A DNA stretch of 8,097 nucleotides from Crocinitomicaceae bacterium (lineage in GTDB: Bacteria; Bacteroidota; Bacteroidia; Flavobacteriales_D; Crocinitomicaceae): positions 1 through 8,097 of the forward strand of contig JALQTG010000026.1 of assembly GCA_023264075.1 (NCBI GenBank), written 5' to 3'. A program made the position numbers and the translations under genes. Below, in pieces: positions 1 through 6,534 of this stretch. The first letter of the stretch is position 1; each line of letters opens with the position of its first letter. The notes under the pieces are model-generated. The model worked only from the letters and a program-made list of their open reading frames with translations, had not been told where the DNA came from and made no database searches.

Positions 1-634
1 GTGCAGTTAAAAATCCTTCACTGTTAATGTGAAGTTCATGAAGGTTAGTACAGTTCCCTAATTCTTCTGGAAATGAAGTAATCATGTTTTGTGAAAAGTC
101 TAAAATCTGAAAACTTCCTGACTTAAATAATTCAGGTTGAATGGTATCCAATTCATTAAACGATACGGTAAGCGTCTTTAGATTCGGTAAAACACCTAAA
201 AAATCTGGAAGAGATTTCAAATTATTTTGATCCAATACAAGGTGCTCAAGGTTCTTTAATTTTTTAAGGGAAACTGGAAAAGATTCTAGATCATTGTATG
301 GAATTGACAGTACTTTCAGCTGGGTTAGATTTCCTATTTCCTCGGGTAAGGTCTTCAAGTTGTTCTTTCCTAAATAAAGCTTTTCGAGGTTACCTAGTTT
401 ACCAATTTCAGGGGGGATTTCAGATAACTCGTTGCGATAAAGCCTTAAAACTTCTAGGTTCTCCAATTCAAAAACCTGAGCAGGAATCAAACCTAGACGG
501 TGTTTATTTAAATTTAAGCTAGTAGTTGTAAAGTCGGCTCTATCCAAAGAACGGGTGCCGAGGAATGCGCAACGCGACAATAGTATGACTACTGCAATCG
601 TTAAAAAAACTATAAATCTGTAACGATGGTACAT
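1..634 (-). CDS. Leucine-rich-repeat surface/periplasmic protein, C-terminus off the window
   Basis: The minus strand reads open from an ATG at 634-632 to the window edge, giving 211 residues. Residues 7-19 are strongly hydrophobic (FIVFLTIAVVILL) behind a basic N-terminus, so the protein is probably exported or membrane-anchored. Cys22 follows LLSR, but Arg at -1 is not a good lipobox, so a lipoprotein is only possible. From residue 56, six consecutive 23-residue leucine-rich repeats follow the pattern LxxLxxLxLxxNxLxxLPxxI, and a seventh starts near 194. This is the 'bacterial/plant-like' LRR length, usually a protein-binding solenoid. No enzymatic domain is seen in the visible part. The gene is divergent from the Spy-like gene, with 47 bases between the starts. 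The partner is unknown. The frame, repeats and start are clear; the function is not. Confidence 0.85.
   Translation of the reverse strand, partial: MYHRYRFIVFLTIAVVILLSRCAFLGTRSLDRADFTTTSLNLNKHRLGLIPAQVFELENLEVLRLYRNELSEIPPEIGKLGNLEKLYLGKNNLKTLPEEIGNLTQLKVLSIPYNDLESFPVSLKKLKNLEHLVLDQNNLKSLPDFLGVLPNLKTLTVSFNELDTIQPELFKSGSFQILDFSQNMITSFPEELGNCTNLHELHINSEGFLTA
56..469 (-). repeat. Six tandem 69-bp LRR-coding units
   Basis: Residues 56-193 of the minus-strand gene form six 23-codon units, for example starting ELENLEVLRL, KLGNLEKLYL, NLTQLKVLSI, KLKNLEHLVL, VLPNLKTLTV and KSGSFQILDF. The protein periodicity is strict, but the codons differ between units. They are therefore old, diverged repeats rather than a recent DNA-level expansion. 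The fifth unit lacks the usual LP pair (it has TIQPEL), and the sixth is the least canonical. Confidence 0.8.
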
Positions 635-681
635 ACTTTGCTTATATTGGCCATAGAATTGAAAACTCAAATCCTAAAGTT

Positions 682-1077
682 ATGAAAAAATTAGCAGCAA
701 TTATTACTTTAATCGCCCTTAGCACATTTAGCTTAGCGCAGGATGCAAAAAGAATGGAGCGTGTTTCCCCTGAGAAAAAGCAAGAATTGAAGATACAAAA
801 AATGGAGACTGAATTAGACCTTACTCCAGAACAGAAAAAACAAGTAGATGCAGTGAATCAGAAATATGCACCCATCCAAAAAGTTCAAAAAGAAAAAATG
901 ACCTCGCTCAAAAAAGAGATAAAAAAAACCCGTGATGCAAAGCATGAAGAAATCAAGCTAATCTTGACACCAGAACAACTTAAAACTATGGAAGAAAAGA
1001 AAGCCGCTAAAAAGGAGCAACAAATGGACCACAAAAAGCAGTACATTAAGCAGCGGAACGAGCTTCCAAAAAAATAA
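682..1077 (+). CDS. Small secreted Spy/CpxP-like (LTxxQ) protein
   Basis: This 131-residue protein has a clear Sec signal peptide: MKK, a hydrophobic core at residues 4-18, and likely cleavage after Ala19 (SLA|Q). The mature part is highly charged, Lys/Glu-rich and predicted helical. It carries two LTPEQ motifs at residues 47-51 and 95-99, the signature of the Spy/CpxP periplasmic family; short Bacteroidota relatives of this kind are common. In E. coli those proteins act as periplasmic chaperones or envelope-stress feedback factors, and a similar role here is inference. The C-terminus (about 100-131) is a lysine-rich tail. The ATG at 682 is chosen because it directly precedes the signal peptide. 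TTTG at 637-640 and TAGAATTG at 654-661 resemble a Bacteroidota promoter, but their 13-base spacing is short. The gene stands alone and ends at the terminator at 1082-1109. Confidence 0.8.
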   Translation: MKKLAAIITLIALSTFSLAQDAKRMERVSPEKKQELKIQKMETELDLTPEQKKQVDAVNQKYAPIQKVQKEKMTSLKKEIKKTRDAKHEEIKLILTPEQLKTMEEKKAAKKEQQMDHKKQYIKQRNELPKK

Positions 1078-1081
1078 TGCG

Positions 1082-1109
1082 AAAGCTGACCTTGAGGGTC
1101 AGCTTTTTT
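1082..1109 (+). terminator. Intrinsic terminator of the Spy-like gene
   Basis: AAAGCTGACC (1082-1091) and GGTCAGCTTT (1097-1106) form a perfect 10-bp stem with the 5-base loop TTGAG, followed by a T-run ending at 1109. It begins 5 bases after the TAA of the Spy-like gene. The 3' arm contains the TGA stop and last codons of the convergent minus-strand gene. In the minus direction the stem is followed by TTTCGC, so termination that way would be weaker. Confidence 0.9.
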
Positions 1110-2166
1110 GTTTGTACACAATTTTACCTGATAGCATTTTGGGCTTTGGTTTACCCAACATTAACGTTAAGTGAGCACGTAAAATCTGCCCCATTTTGCT
1201 GTATCGAGAAAATCTTTTGGTATTGTGATAGTTATTTAAATCCCTGGCTAACGAACGAATTTTATCAGGCGTAGATAGCTCTTGATGTACCATGGAATCG
1301 ACTAATTTATTCAGTCGTGTAAGCGCCAAATTGTAGCGTCTCTTCATTAATATGCGTTCTTCATACTTGTATTGTTCAACAGTCTGAGGAGTAAGTAATT
1401 CAATACAAAAATCGACCACCTGACGGTTTTCTTTATAAAATTGAGGCATATAATGATTCTTGCGTCCCTCATAAGCTGTTTGATCAAAATCAATCGGACG
1501 CACACGGTACTGTTCTCTATCAAAATCTGGCGTTACATCAATGACGTAATTGTACGAACGCATATCGCCCAGTAACATTACGAAACAACGCTCATTGAAC
1601 TTGACGAATTCTCGTGCCATTCCAATAGGATAAAAATTGGGGGAATCCATATAACTGTCAATGAATACATCCCCAGGTATACCAGCGATATGCCCTTCAA
1701 TCAGCGTGTTCCCATCAACCATATATTCAATGCGGTTCGGACTCAATATATGCTCTAACTCCAAACCATAGATTCGAGAAGCATCTGCCTTTTTTATGTA
1801 AAAATAATCATGATTGTCATTTAACTGATTCACCACTTTTATTCTGAATGGATTGGAATTTCCGAAGAGACAATAGTCAATACGACTTACCACTAAATGG
1901 CTAATCACTTGTGTATCTCCATCCGTTTTTAACAATGCATAAATCTCTTTCAACCCATTGAGCATTTCTAATTGGGCAGCACCATCATAAATAACACTCT
2001 CCCAGAGCGTATTCTTACCGGTATCATCATAAATAGGAGTACTATCCGTCCAACGCAGCATATCTTCATACGTAATTGGCAAATCCTCGGTTCGTTTATA
2101 GCGAACGAGGTAATTCCTGAGTACATCACTGACTAAGAAAGCCGGTTTTTTCTTCGAAATATCCAT
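1099..2166 (-). CDS. Uncharacterised protein with kinase-like catalytic motifs
   Basis: I do not recognise a named family for this soluble 355-residue protein, which has no signal peptide or membrane segment. Several motifs appear in the order of a protein-kinase-like fold. FYIKK (Lys125/126) is a candidate ATP-binding strand. ELEH (Glu136/138) follows as a possible helix-C Glu. LIEGHIAG (155-162) could be strand 5 and hinge. LGDMRSYN (199-206) gives an Asp201-x4-Asn206 catalytic loop. PIDFD (224-228) is a DFG-like metal-binding Asp226. The pairing Dx4N then IDFD occurs in APH/HipA-like and CotH-like kinases; assignment here is inference. Residues 1-100 and the Arg/Lys-rich helical C-terminus (about 260-340) match nothing I know. 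A TAACTTTG promoter-like element lies just upstream. The gene is convergent with the Spy-like gene, and its stop lies in that gene's terminator. The gene call is secure; the kinase reading is moderate. Confidence 0.8.
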   Translation of the reverse strand: MDISKKKPAFLVSDVLRNYLVRYKRTEDLPITYEDMLRWTDSTPIYDDTGKNTLWESVIYDGAAQLEMLNGLKEIYALLKTDGDTQVISHLVVSRIDYCLFGNSNPFRIKVVNQLNDNHDYFYIKKADASRIYGLELEHILSPNRIEYMVDGNTLIEGHIAGIPGDVFIDSYMDSPNFYPIGMAREFVKFNERCFVMLLGDMRSYNYVIDVTPDFDREQYRVRPIDFDQTAYEGRKNHYMPQFYKENRQVVDFCIELLTPQTVEQYKYEERILMKRRYNLALTRLNKLVDSMVHQELSTPDKIRSLARDLNNYHNTKRFSRYSKMGQILRAHLTLMLGKPKPKMLSGKIVYKQKS

Positions 2167-2183
2167 TAAACAGAGGGTTTTCT

Positions 2184-2191
2184 CAAAGTTA
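2184..2191 (-). promoter_or_regulatory. Possible -7 promoter element of the kinase-like gene
   Basis: On the minus strand this reads TAACTTTG, a perfect match to the Bacteroidota -7 consensus TAnnTTTG. It ends 17 bases before the ATG at 2166, which would give a leader of about 10 nt. No clear TTTG/TTG is found at the expected upstream distance, so support is limited. Confidence 0.35.
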
Positions 2192-2325
2192 AGGTTCCTT
2201 TTTGATTATTCCTAGGTGATCTAAGAATAGTTTGGAATACGTTGATTTACATTTATTGTCCCAAGTAAATTGAACCAACAAAATAATTAAGAAAACAACC
2301 AATCTCTTAATTAACGAAATGGAGC

Positions 2326-2364
2326 AAAAAAAGCGGAATTCCATCGTTATGAAATCCCGCTTTT
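2326..2364 (-). terminator. Minus-strand intrinsic terminator with no obvious gene
   Basis: In the minus-strand RNA, GCGGGAUUUC (2360-2351) pairs with GGAAUUCCGC (2342-2333) around an 8-base loop. Eight pairs are Watson-Crick and two are G-U, and flanking A/U pairs extend the stem. A run of seven U (2332-2326) follows. On the plus strand the two wobbles become A-C mismatches and only four T follow, so the structure is oriented to the minus strand. It lies 160 bases upstream of the kinase-like start, so it would end either a short upstream transcript or the leader of that gene. Confidence 0.6.
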
Positions 2365-2373
2365 AATTCCTCC

Positions 2374-2398
2374 AATTCAATCGGGCGATTGAATTTTT
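2374..2398 (+). terminator. Plus-strand terminator-like palindrome
   Basis: AATTCAATCG (2374-2383) and CGATTGAATT (2386-2395) are perfect inverted repeats around GG. They fold as a 9-bp stem with a GGGC tetraloop, followed by T through 2398. In the minus direction no T-run follows. The stem is AT-rich, and no plus-strand gene lies just upstream. It could instead be an operator-like palindrome. Confidence 0.5.
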
Positions 2399-2527
2399 GG
2401 TGTGGAACTAAAACTAAACTAACACTATTAATATAAAACTTGCTTTGAAGCTTTGTTGGAACAAAAATAAAGTAATTGAAATCCGTAAAAAATGACGGTT
2501 ATCAGTTTTAGGAATAACAAAAATCAG

Positions 2528-2555
2528 TTTGCTTGCCCTTTAATTCTTATCTTTG
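2528..2555 (+). promoter_or_regulatory. mutA: Likely housekeeping promoter of mutA-mutB
   Basis: TTTG at 2528-2531 and TATCTTTG at 2548-2555 match the Bacteroidota promoter elements TTTG and TAnnTTTG, with 16 bases between them, close to the usual spacing. Transcription would start near 2562, leaving a leader of about 15 nt before the ATG at 2577. No Shine-Dalgarno motif is seen at normal distance, as is usual in this phylum. Confidence 0.65.
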
Positions 2556-2576
2556 AGGAACTCTAGTTAGTAGCTT

Positions 2577-3875
2577 ATGAATAATATATTTTCTGAATTC
2601 GAAGCCAGTACAGAATCGGAATGGAAAGCGGCACTTCTCCAAGCGCTCAAAGGACCTTCCATTGAAGAAGCGCTTCATTATAGTGATCCGATTGAACGCA
2701 TTGAATACACAGCTTACGTCCACCCTTCGCATGCAACTCCGTCTGATGAAATACCAGGGGAAATGAGTTACAAACGCGGTGGCAAATTCAAGGCTAACAC
2801 CTTCGAAATCGTAGCCATACTTCCTTCTGGAAGTGCAGAGCAACGCAATAGAAGGGCGCTTGAATTACTCATGAAGGGATCTACTTCCCTGCGCATTGAC
2901 TTAAATAATCATACCGTTGAGGAATGTAACCAACTCATTAGAGGAATTGGTTTTGAATTCATCATCACTACGTTTCTGTGTAATACTCCTGAACAATTTG
3001 AATGGGTGAAATCCCTGAGAACACCCACCAATTGTGGGAGAATCCACGTCTTTTACACGGGAAACGAAACTTACATAGACGGCACTCGAACGCAACTCAT
3101 TGATGGAACACAAGTAACCAATGTAGGAGGGAATTGTACGGAAGAAATAGCCTACCTATTGCATGAAGGTCATCGGCAACTTTTTCAATTCATTGAACAA
3201 GGAGTATCGATTGACGATGCGGCAGCGCAATTGAAATTCAGAATAGGTATTGGAAGTAATTACTTTTTTCAAATTGCTAAAATACGTGCGTTCCGTCGAC
3301 TATGGAGTGCGATAATAGCAGAATATCAACCCGCGCATTCCTGCTCGCATATAGCCTATTTAGAAGCAGAGACGACTTCCGTCAACAAATCTGTCAAAGA
3401 TCCTTATACAAACTTGCTGCGCTTAACGACAGAAGCATTATCTGCCATAATTGGTGGAGTGGATGAACTGACTGTGCTCCCATATGATTGGGGAACGCGT
3501 TCTCCAGAATTAGAAAAAAGCCAACGTTTAGCTACAAATATTTCACTCATCTTAAAGGAAGAAGCGTATTTGGAAAAAGTCTTAGATCCTGGCGGAGGTG
3601 CATATGCTTTAGAGTCGCTCACCGATGCATTGATTGAAAAGAGTTGGAAGCAATTCCAAGAAACAGAAGTTAATGGACTTGAGTCACTCAAAAAACAAGT
3701 AGCAGCTACTTGTGCGTTAAGAAAAACTTTCTTTGAACAAGGCAAAACAACTTTAATTGGGGTGAATAAATTTCAAAATCCTGAAAAAATCACCAACGAA
3801 TGGCTGAATTCAAAGCAACTCGTATTCGGTCCTGACCTCATTCTTGAGCGTGATGTCTCTTCTGTAAATGCCTAA
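2577..3875 (+). CDS. mutA: Methylmalonyl-CoA mutase small (beta) subunit, short form
   Basis: This is the non-catalytic partner of MutB in the adenosylcobalamin-dependent mutase that interconverts (R)-methylmalonyl-CoA and succinyl-CoA. Its 432 residues follow the mutase barrel-domain pattern. Key stretches are FEASTESEWKAAL near the N-terminus, GGNCTEEIAYLLHEG (184-198), FRIGIGSNYFFQIAKIRAFR (221-240), the region TEALSAIIGG (285-294) and LDPGGGAYALESLT (336-349). By eye alignment, the catalytic Tyr-His of MutB's SGYHMQEAG is replaced by Thr178-Gln179, as expected for the inactive subunit. The protein ends after the barrel. The vestigial B12-binding domain of longer relatives (over 600 residues) is absent, which I recall as usual for Flavobacteriia-type MutA. 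The ATG at 2577 follows the promoter at 2528-2555, and the gene overlaps the mutB frame by up to 8 bases, indicating an operon. Confidence 0.93.
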   Translation: MNNIFSEFEASTESEWKAALLQALKGPSIEEALHYSDPIERIEYTAYVHPSHATPSDEIPGEMSYKRGGKFKANTFEIVAILPSGSAEQRNRRALELLMKGSTSLRIDLNNHTVEECNQLIRGIGFEFIITTFLCNTPEQFEWVKSLRTPTNCGRIHVFYTGNETYIDGTRTQLIDGTQVTNVGGNCTEEIAYLLHEGHRQLFQFIEQGVSIDDAAAQLKFRIGIGSNYFFQIAKIRAFRRLWSAIIAEYQPAHSCSHIAYLEAETTSVNKSVKDPYTNLLRLTTEALSAIIGGVDELTVLPYDWGTRSPELEKSQRLATNISLILKEEAYLEKVLDPGGGAYALESLTDALIEKSWKQFQETEVNGLESLKKQVAATCALRKTFFEQGKTTLIGVNKFQNPEKITNEWLNSKQLVFGPDLILERDVSSVNA

Positions 3876-6024
3876 ATTGATGAACACGATGAATAAAATA
3901 GATTTTTCCAAAGTCAATTTGAAACCAGCCAAAAACGCGAGTTCACATTCGCCTGAGGCAGTGTTTGAAACAGCTGAAAAAATTCCCTTGCAGAATTATT
4001 ATCAATGGTCGGATATTAAAGAATTGAAGCAGAAAGATTTTGTTTCTGGTATTGCACCATTCTTGGGGGGACCTTATCCTACAATGTATACTGTGCGGCC
4101 TTGGACCATTCGACAATATGCTGGATTTTCGACAGCGGAAGATTCCAATGCTTTTTACAAAAGGAACTTGGCCGCTGGTCAGAAAGGCTTATCTGTCGCG
4201 TTTGATTTAGCAACGCACAGAGGGTATGATTCCGATCACGAGCGCGTGATAGGAGATGTTGGAAAAGCGGGGGTTGCCATAGATTCCATCTTAGACATGA
4301 AAATCTTATTCGACCAAATCCCGTTAGATAAGATGTCCGTTTCCATGACCATGAATGGCGCTGTTGTTCCGATTATGGCATTCTATATTGTCGCAGCAGA
4401 AGAACAAGGTGTCGACAAAAAAGATCTTGCAGGGACAATTCAAAACGACATCTTGAAGGAATTCATGGTACGAAATACGTACATCTACCCTCCGACGCCT
4501 TCTATGAAAATCATCGCAGATATTTTCGAATATACGTCGAAATACATGCCGAAATTTAATTCCATATCTATCTCCGGCTATCACATGCAAGAAGCTGGAG
4601 CGACAGCTGCTATTGAATTAGCCTATACGTTAGCTGATGGTTTAGAATACCTTCGAACAGGAATCAACGCTGGATTAGCGATTGACGATTTTGCTCCCCG
4701 CTTAAGTTTCTTCTGGGCAATTGGGATGAATCACCACATGGAAATTGCAAAAATGCGTGCTGGACGATTGATTTGGGCGAAATTGGTGAAGCAATTCAAT
4801 CCAAAAAGTGATAAATCATTGGCATTGCGTACCCATTGTCAGACCTCTGGATGGAGTTTAACAGAGCAAGACCCATTCAACAACGTAGCACGTACGTGTA
4901 TCGAGGCTTTAGCAGCTGCTTTTGGAGGAACTCAATCATTACATACCAATGCACTCGATGAGGCTATCGCTTTACCAACAGATTTCTCCGCACGAATTGC
5001 ACGGAACACACAAATTTATTTGCAAGAAGAGACAGGAATCACCCAATTTATCGATCCATGGGCAGGTAGTTACTATATTGAAAAACTCACTGCTGAGTTA
5101 GTAGACAAAGCATGGGAATTGATTCAAGAAGTAGAAGAATTAGGAGGAATGGCCAAAGCCATTGAAACGGGGGTTCCTAAAATGCGTATTGAGGAAGCTG
5201 CAGCGCGAAAGCAGGCACGATTAGACGCTGGAAAAGACGTACTTGTAGGTGTGAATCAATACCGATTAGAAAAAGAAGATCCTATTGAAATTTTAGAAGT
5301 GGATAATACGCGCGTTCGTGAAGCACAAATTAATCGTCTAAAGGAGTTAAGAGCGACGAGAAATGAAGCCGAAGTTCAGCAAGCGCTTTCTGAATTAGAA
5401 GAAATAGCAAAAACAGGTAAAGGGAATATTTTAGCTTCTGCGGTGGAATGTGCCAGAAAAAGAGCTAGTTTAGGTGAAATATCGATGGCGCTTGAGAAAA
5501 CATTTGGACGCTATCAGGCAACCATTCGATCAATAAGCGGGGTATACTCATCAGAAGCTATGGAAGATAAAGACTTTGAAAAAGCACGAGAAATGGCCAA
5601 CCATTTCGCAGAATTGGAAGGAAGACGTCCCCGCATCATGGTGGCAAAAATGGGACAAGATGGTCACGACCGCGGTGCAAAAGTGATTGCGACATCCTTT
5701 GCAGACATAGGTTTTGATGTAGACATCGGTCCGTTATTTCAAACACCAAAAGAAGCGGCAAAACAGGCCGTTGAAAACGATGTACACATCGTTGGTGTTT
5801 CTTCGCTCGCGGCAGGGCACAAAACTTTGGTTCCGCAAATTATTGCCGAACTCGAAAAAGCCGGCCGTGGAGATATTATGGTGGTTGCAGGAGGTGTGAT
5901 TCCTCAACAAGATTACAAATTTTTATATGACGCAGGCGTATTTGGTATTTTTGGACCTGGAACTAAGATATCGAAAGCCGCTATCAACATTCTAGAACTT
6001 CTTATCAAGAGTAACGAACAATAG
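3868..6024 (+). CDS. mutB: Methylmalonyl-CoA mutase large (alpha) subunit, catalytic
   Basis: This full-length catalytic subunit has 718 residues. Residues about 60-480 form the CoA-binding TIM barrel, with RPWTIRQYAGFSTA at 77-90. Tyr84, Gln192, Arg202, Tyr238 and His239 match the Propionibacterium active-site residues Tyr89, Gln197, Arg207, Tyr243 and His244 with a constant offset of 5. Residues about 587-718 form the B12 domain: DGHDRG (598-603) supplies the cobalt-ligand His600, followed by SSLAAGH (645-651) and VAGGVIP (673-679). No key residue is missing. Three in-frame ATGs occur, at 3868, 3880 and 3889. The longest frame is given, overlapping mutA by 8 bases, but 3889 (MNKIDFSKVNLKP) resembles family N-termini better and may be the true start. 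The partner is MutA just upstream. The stop is TAG, and an open frame continues in phase behind it. Confidence 0.96.
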   Translation: MPKLMNTMNKIDFSKVNLKPAKNASSHSPEAVFETAEKIPLQNYYQWSDIKELKQKDFVSGIAPFLGGPYPTMYTVRPWTIRQYAGFSTAEDSNAFYKRNLAAGQKGLSVAFDLATHRGYDSDHERVIGDVGKAGVAIDSILDMKILFDQIPLDKMSVSMTMNGAVVPIMAFYIVAAEEQGVDKKDLAGTIQNDILKEFMVRNTYIYPPTPSMKIIADIFEYTSKYMPKFNSISISGYHMQEAGATAAIELAYTLADGLEYLRTGINAGLAIDDFAPRLSFFWAIGMNHHMEIAKMRAGRLIWAKLVKQFNPKSDKSLALRTHCQTSGWSLTEQDPFNNVARTCIEALAAAFGGTQSLHTNALDEAIALPTDFSARIARNTQIYLQEETGITQFIDPWAGSYYIEKLTAELVDKAWELIQEVEELGGMAKAIETGVPKMRIEEAAARKQARLDAGKDVLVGVNQYRLEKEDPIEILEVDNTRVREAQINRLKELRATRNEAEVQQALSELEEIAKTGKGNILASAVECARKRASLGEISMALEKTFGRYQATIRSISGVYSSEAMEDKDFEKAREMANHFAELEGRRPRIMVAKMGQDGHDRGAKVIATSFADIGFDVDIGPLFQTPKEAAKQAVENDVHIVGVSSLAAGHKTLVPQIIAELEKAGRGDIMVVAGGVIPQQDYKFLYDAGVFGIFGPGTKISKAAINILELLIKSNEQ

Positions 6025-6534
6025 GTGGAAAAATCTGCCACGCAGGAAGGTGGTAACATCATCAATGAGGTGAAATCAAGTTTATACAATTACCTCAAAG
6101 GTCTATCTATCGGAATGATGATCACAGGAACCTTAACATTTTTAGGGCTTTATTTCCTTGGAATAGAATACGCACTGTTTTTAGGTGCGCTAACAGCCTT
6201 ATTAACACCTATACCATATATTGGAGTATTTAAAAGCGCATTGATTCCCACCGCATTGGCGGTACTCACGAAAGACTCATTTTGGTACGCTGGAGGTGTC
6301 CTAGGTGTTTTCGCAGTTGTTCAATTCTTGGAGGGATATGTCGTTACACCCAAGGTAATGAGTGAATCCGTAAACATCAACCCGTTCATTATTGTCTTAG
6401 GATTAATTGTTTTTGGTTCCGTAATTGGTTTTATGGGAATGATTTTAACCGTACCAATACTCGCTGTGATAAAAGTTCTATTGGGACACTATCCTTCCCT
6501 TAAAGCGTGGGAGTTGCTGCTTCGGGATGATTAA
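6025..6534 (+). CDS. AI-2E/PerM family transporter, C-terminal half only (5'-truncated)
   Basis: This 169-residue frame opens with GTG directly after the mutB stop. From about residue 15 it matches the conserved second half of AI-2E (PerM, formerly UPF0118) membrane transporters: YLKGLSIGMMITG, YFLGIEYALFLG, LLTPIPYIG (59-67), VVQFLEGYVVTPKVM (98-112) and GFMGMILTVPILAVIKV (135-151). About four to five hydrophobic segments cover 26-46, 48-82, 86-102 and 119-153. Family members are usually about 350 residues, so roughly the N-terminal half is missing, and nothing upstream encodes it because mutB occupies that DNA. The C-terminus looks complete. The frame is intact, but no normal ATG start or spacing is seen; GTG 6070 and ATG 6115 are alternatives. 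It is most likely a remnant or pseudogene, though expression by reinitiation or readthrough from mutB is possible. Its last 35 bases overlap the convergent gene. Confidence 0.6.
   Translation: MEKSATQEGGNIINEVKSSLYNYLKGLSIGMMITGTLTFLGLYFLGIEYALFLGALTALLTPIPYIGVFKSALIPTALAVLTKDSFWYAGGVLGVFAVVQFLEGYVVTPKVMSESVNINPFIIVLGLIVFGSVIGFMGMILTVPILAVIKVLLGHYPSLKAWELLLRDD

Larger units (their letters stand above)
2167..2576. other. 410-base gap between divergent kinase-like gene and mutA
   Basis: This AT-rich stretch separates divergently transcribed genes. It contains a -7-like element for the minus gene (2184-2191), a minus-strand terminator hairpin (2326-2364), a plus-strand terminator hairpin (2374-2398) and the mutA promoter (2528-2555). 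A minus-strand TATTTTTG at 2469-2462 fits TAnnTTTG, but no upstream TTG partner is visible. No convincing protein-coding gene is seen. A 51-codon minus-strand frame (2344-2189) exists but starts inside the terminator loop and was not accepted. Confidence 0.6.

Noticed and set aside
298..522. Plus-strand open frame of 74 codons.
   Set aside because: It is opposite the leucine-rich-repeat gene, whose strict 23-residue periodicity proves the minus strand is coding.
571..634. Lipoprotein signal for the leucine-rich-repeat protein (Cys22).
   Set aside because: The residue before Cys is Arg, which does not fit the lipobox; kept only as a remote possibility.
1077..1274. Plus-strand frame immediately after the Spy-like gene, with hydrophobic residues.
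   Set aside because: It runs through the intrinsic terminator and lies antisense to the 3' end of the kinase-like gene; composition is unlike a protein.
2189..2344. Minus-strand 51-codon frame with a hydrophobic stretch (LVVFLIILLV), ending 22 bases before the kinase-like gene.
   Set aside because: Its ATG lies in the loop of the minus-strand terminator hairpin, and its stop overlaps the TAACTTTG promoter-like element. No start signal lies at proper distance; the nearest GGAGG is about 24 bases upstream. AT-rich DNA readily gives hydrophobic frames.
2484..2499. Short inverted repeat CCGT...ACGG in the mutA upstream region, considered as a riboswitch or cobalamin-control element.
   Set aside because: Only four base pairs. 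No B12-box-like sequence is seen, and the region lies upstream of the predicted mutA transcription start.
2547..4590. Several minus-strand frames opposite mutA and mutB.
   Set aside because: They are shadow frames; the plus-strand proteins are conserved throughout and cover the same DNA.
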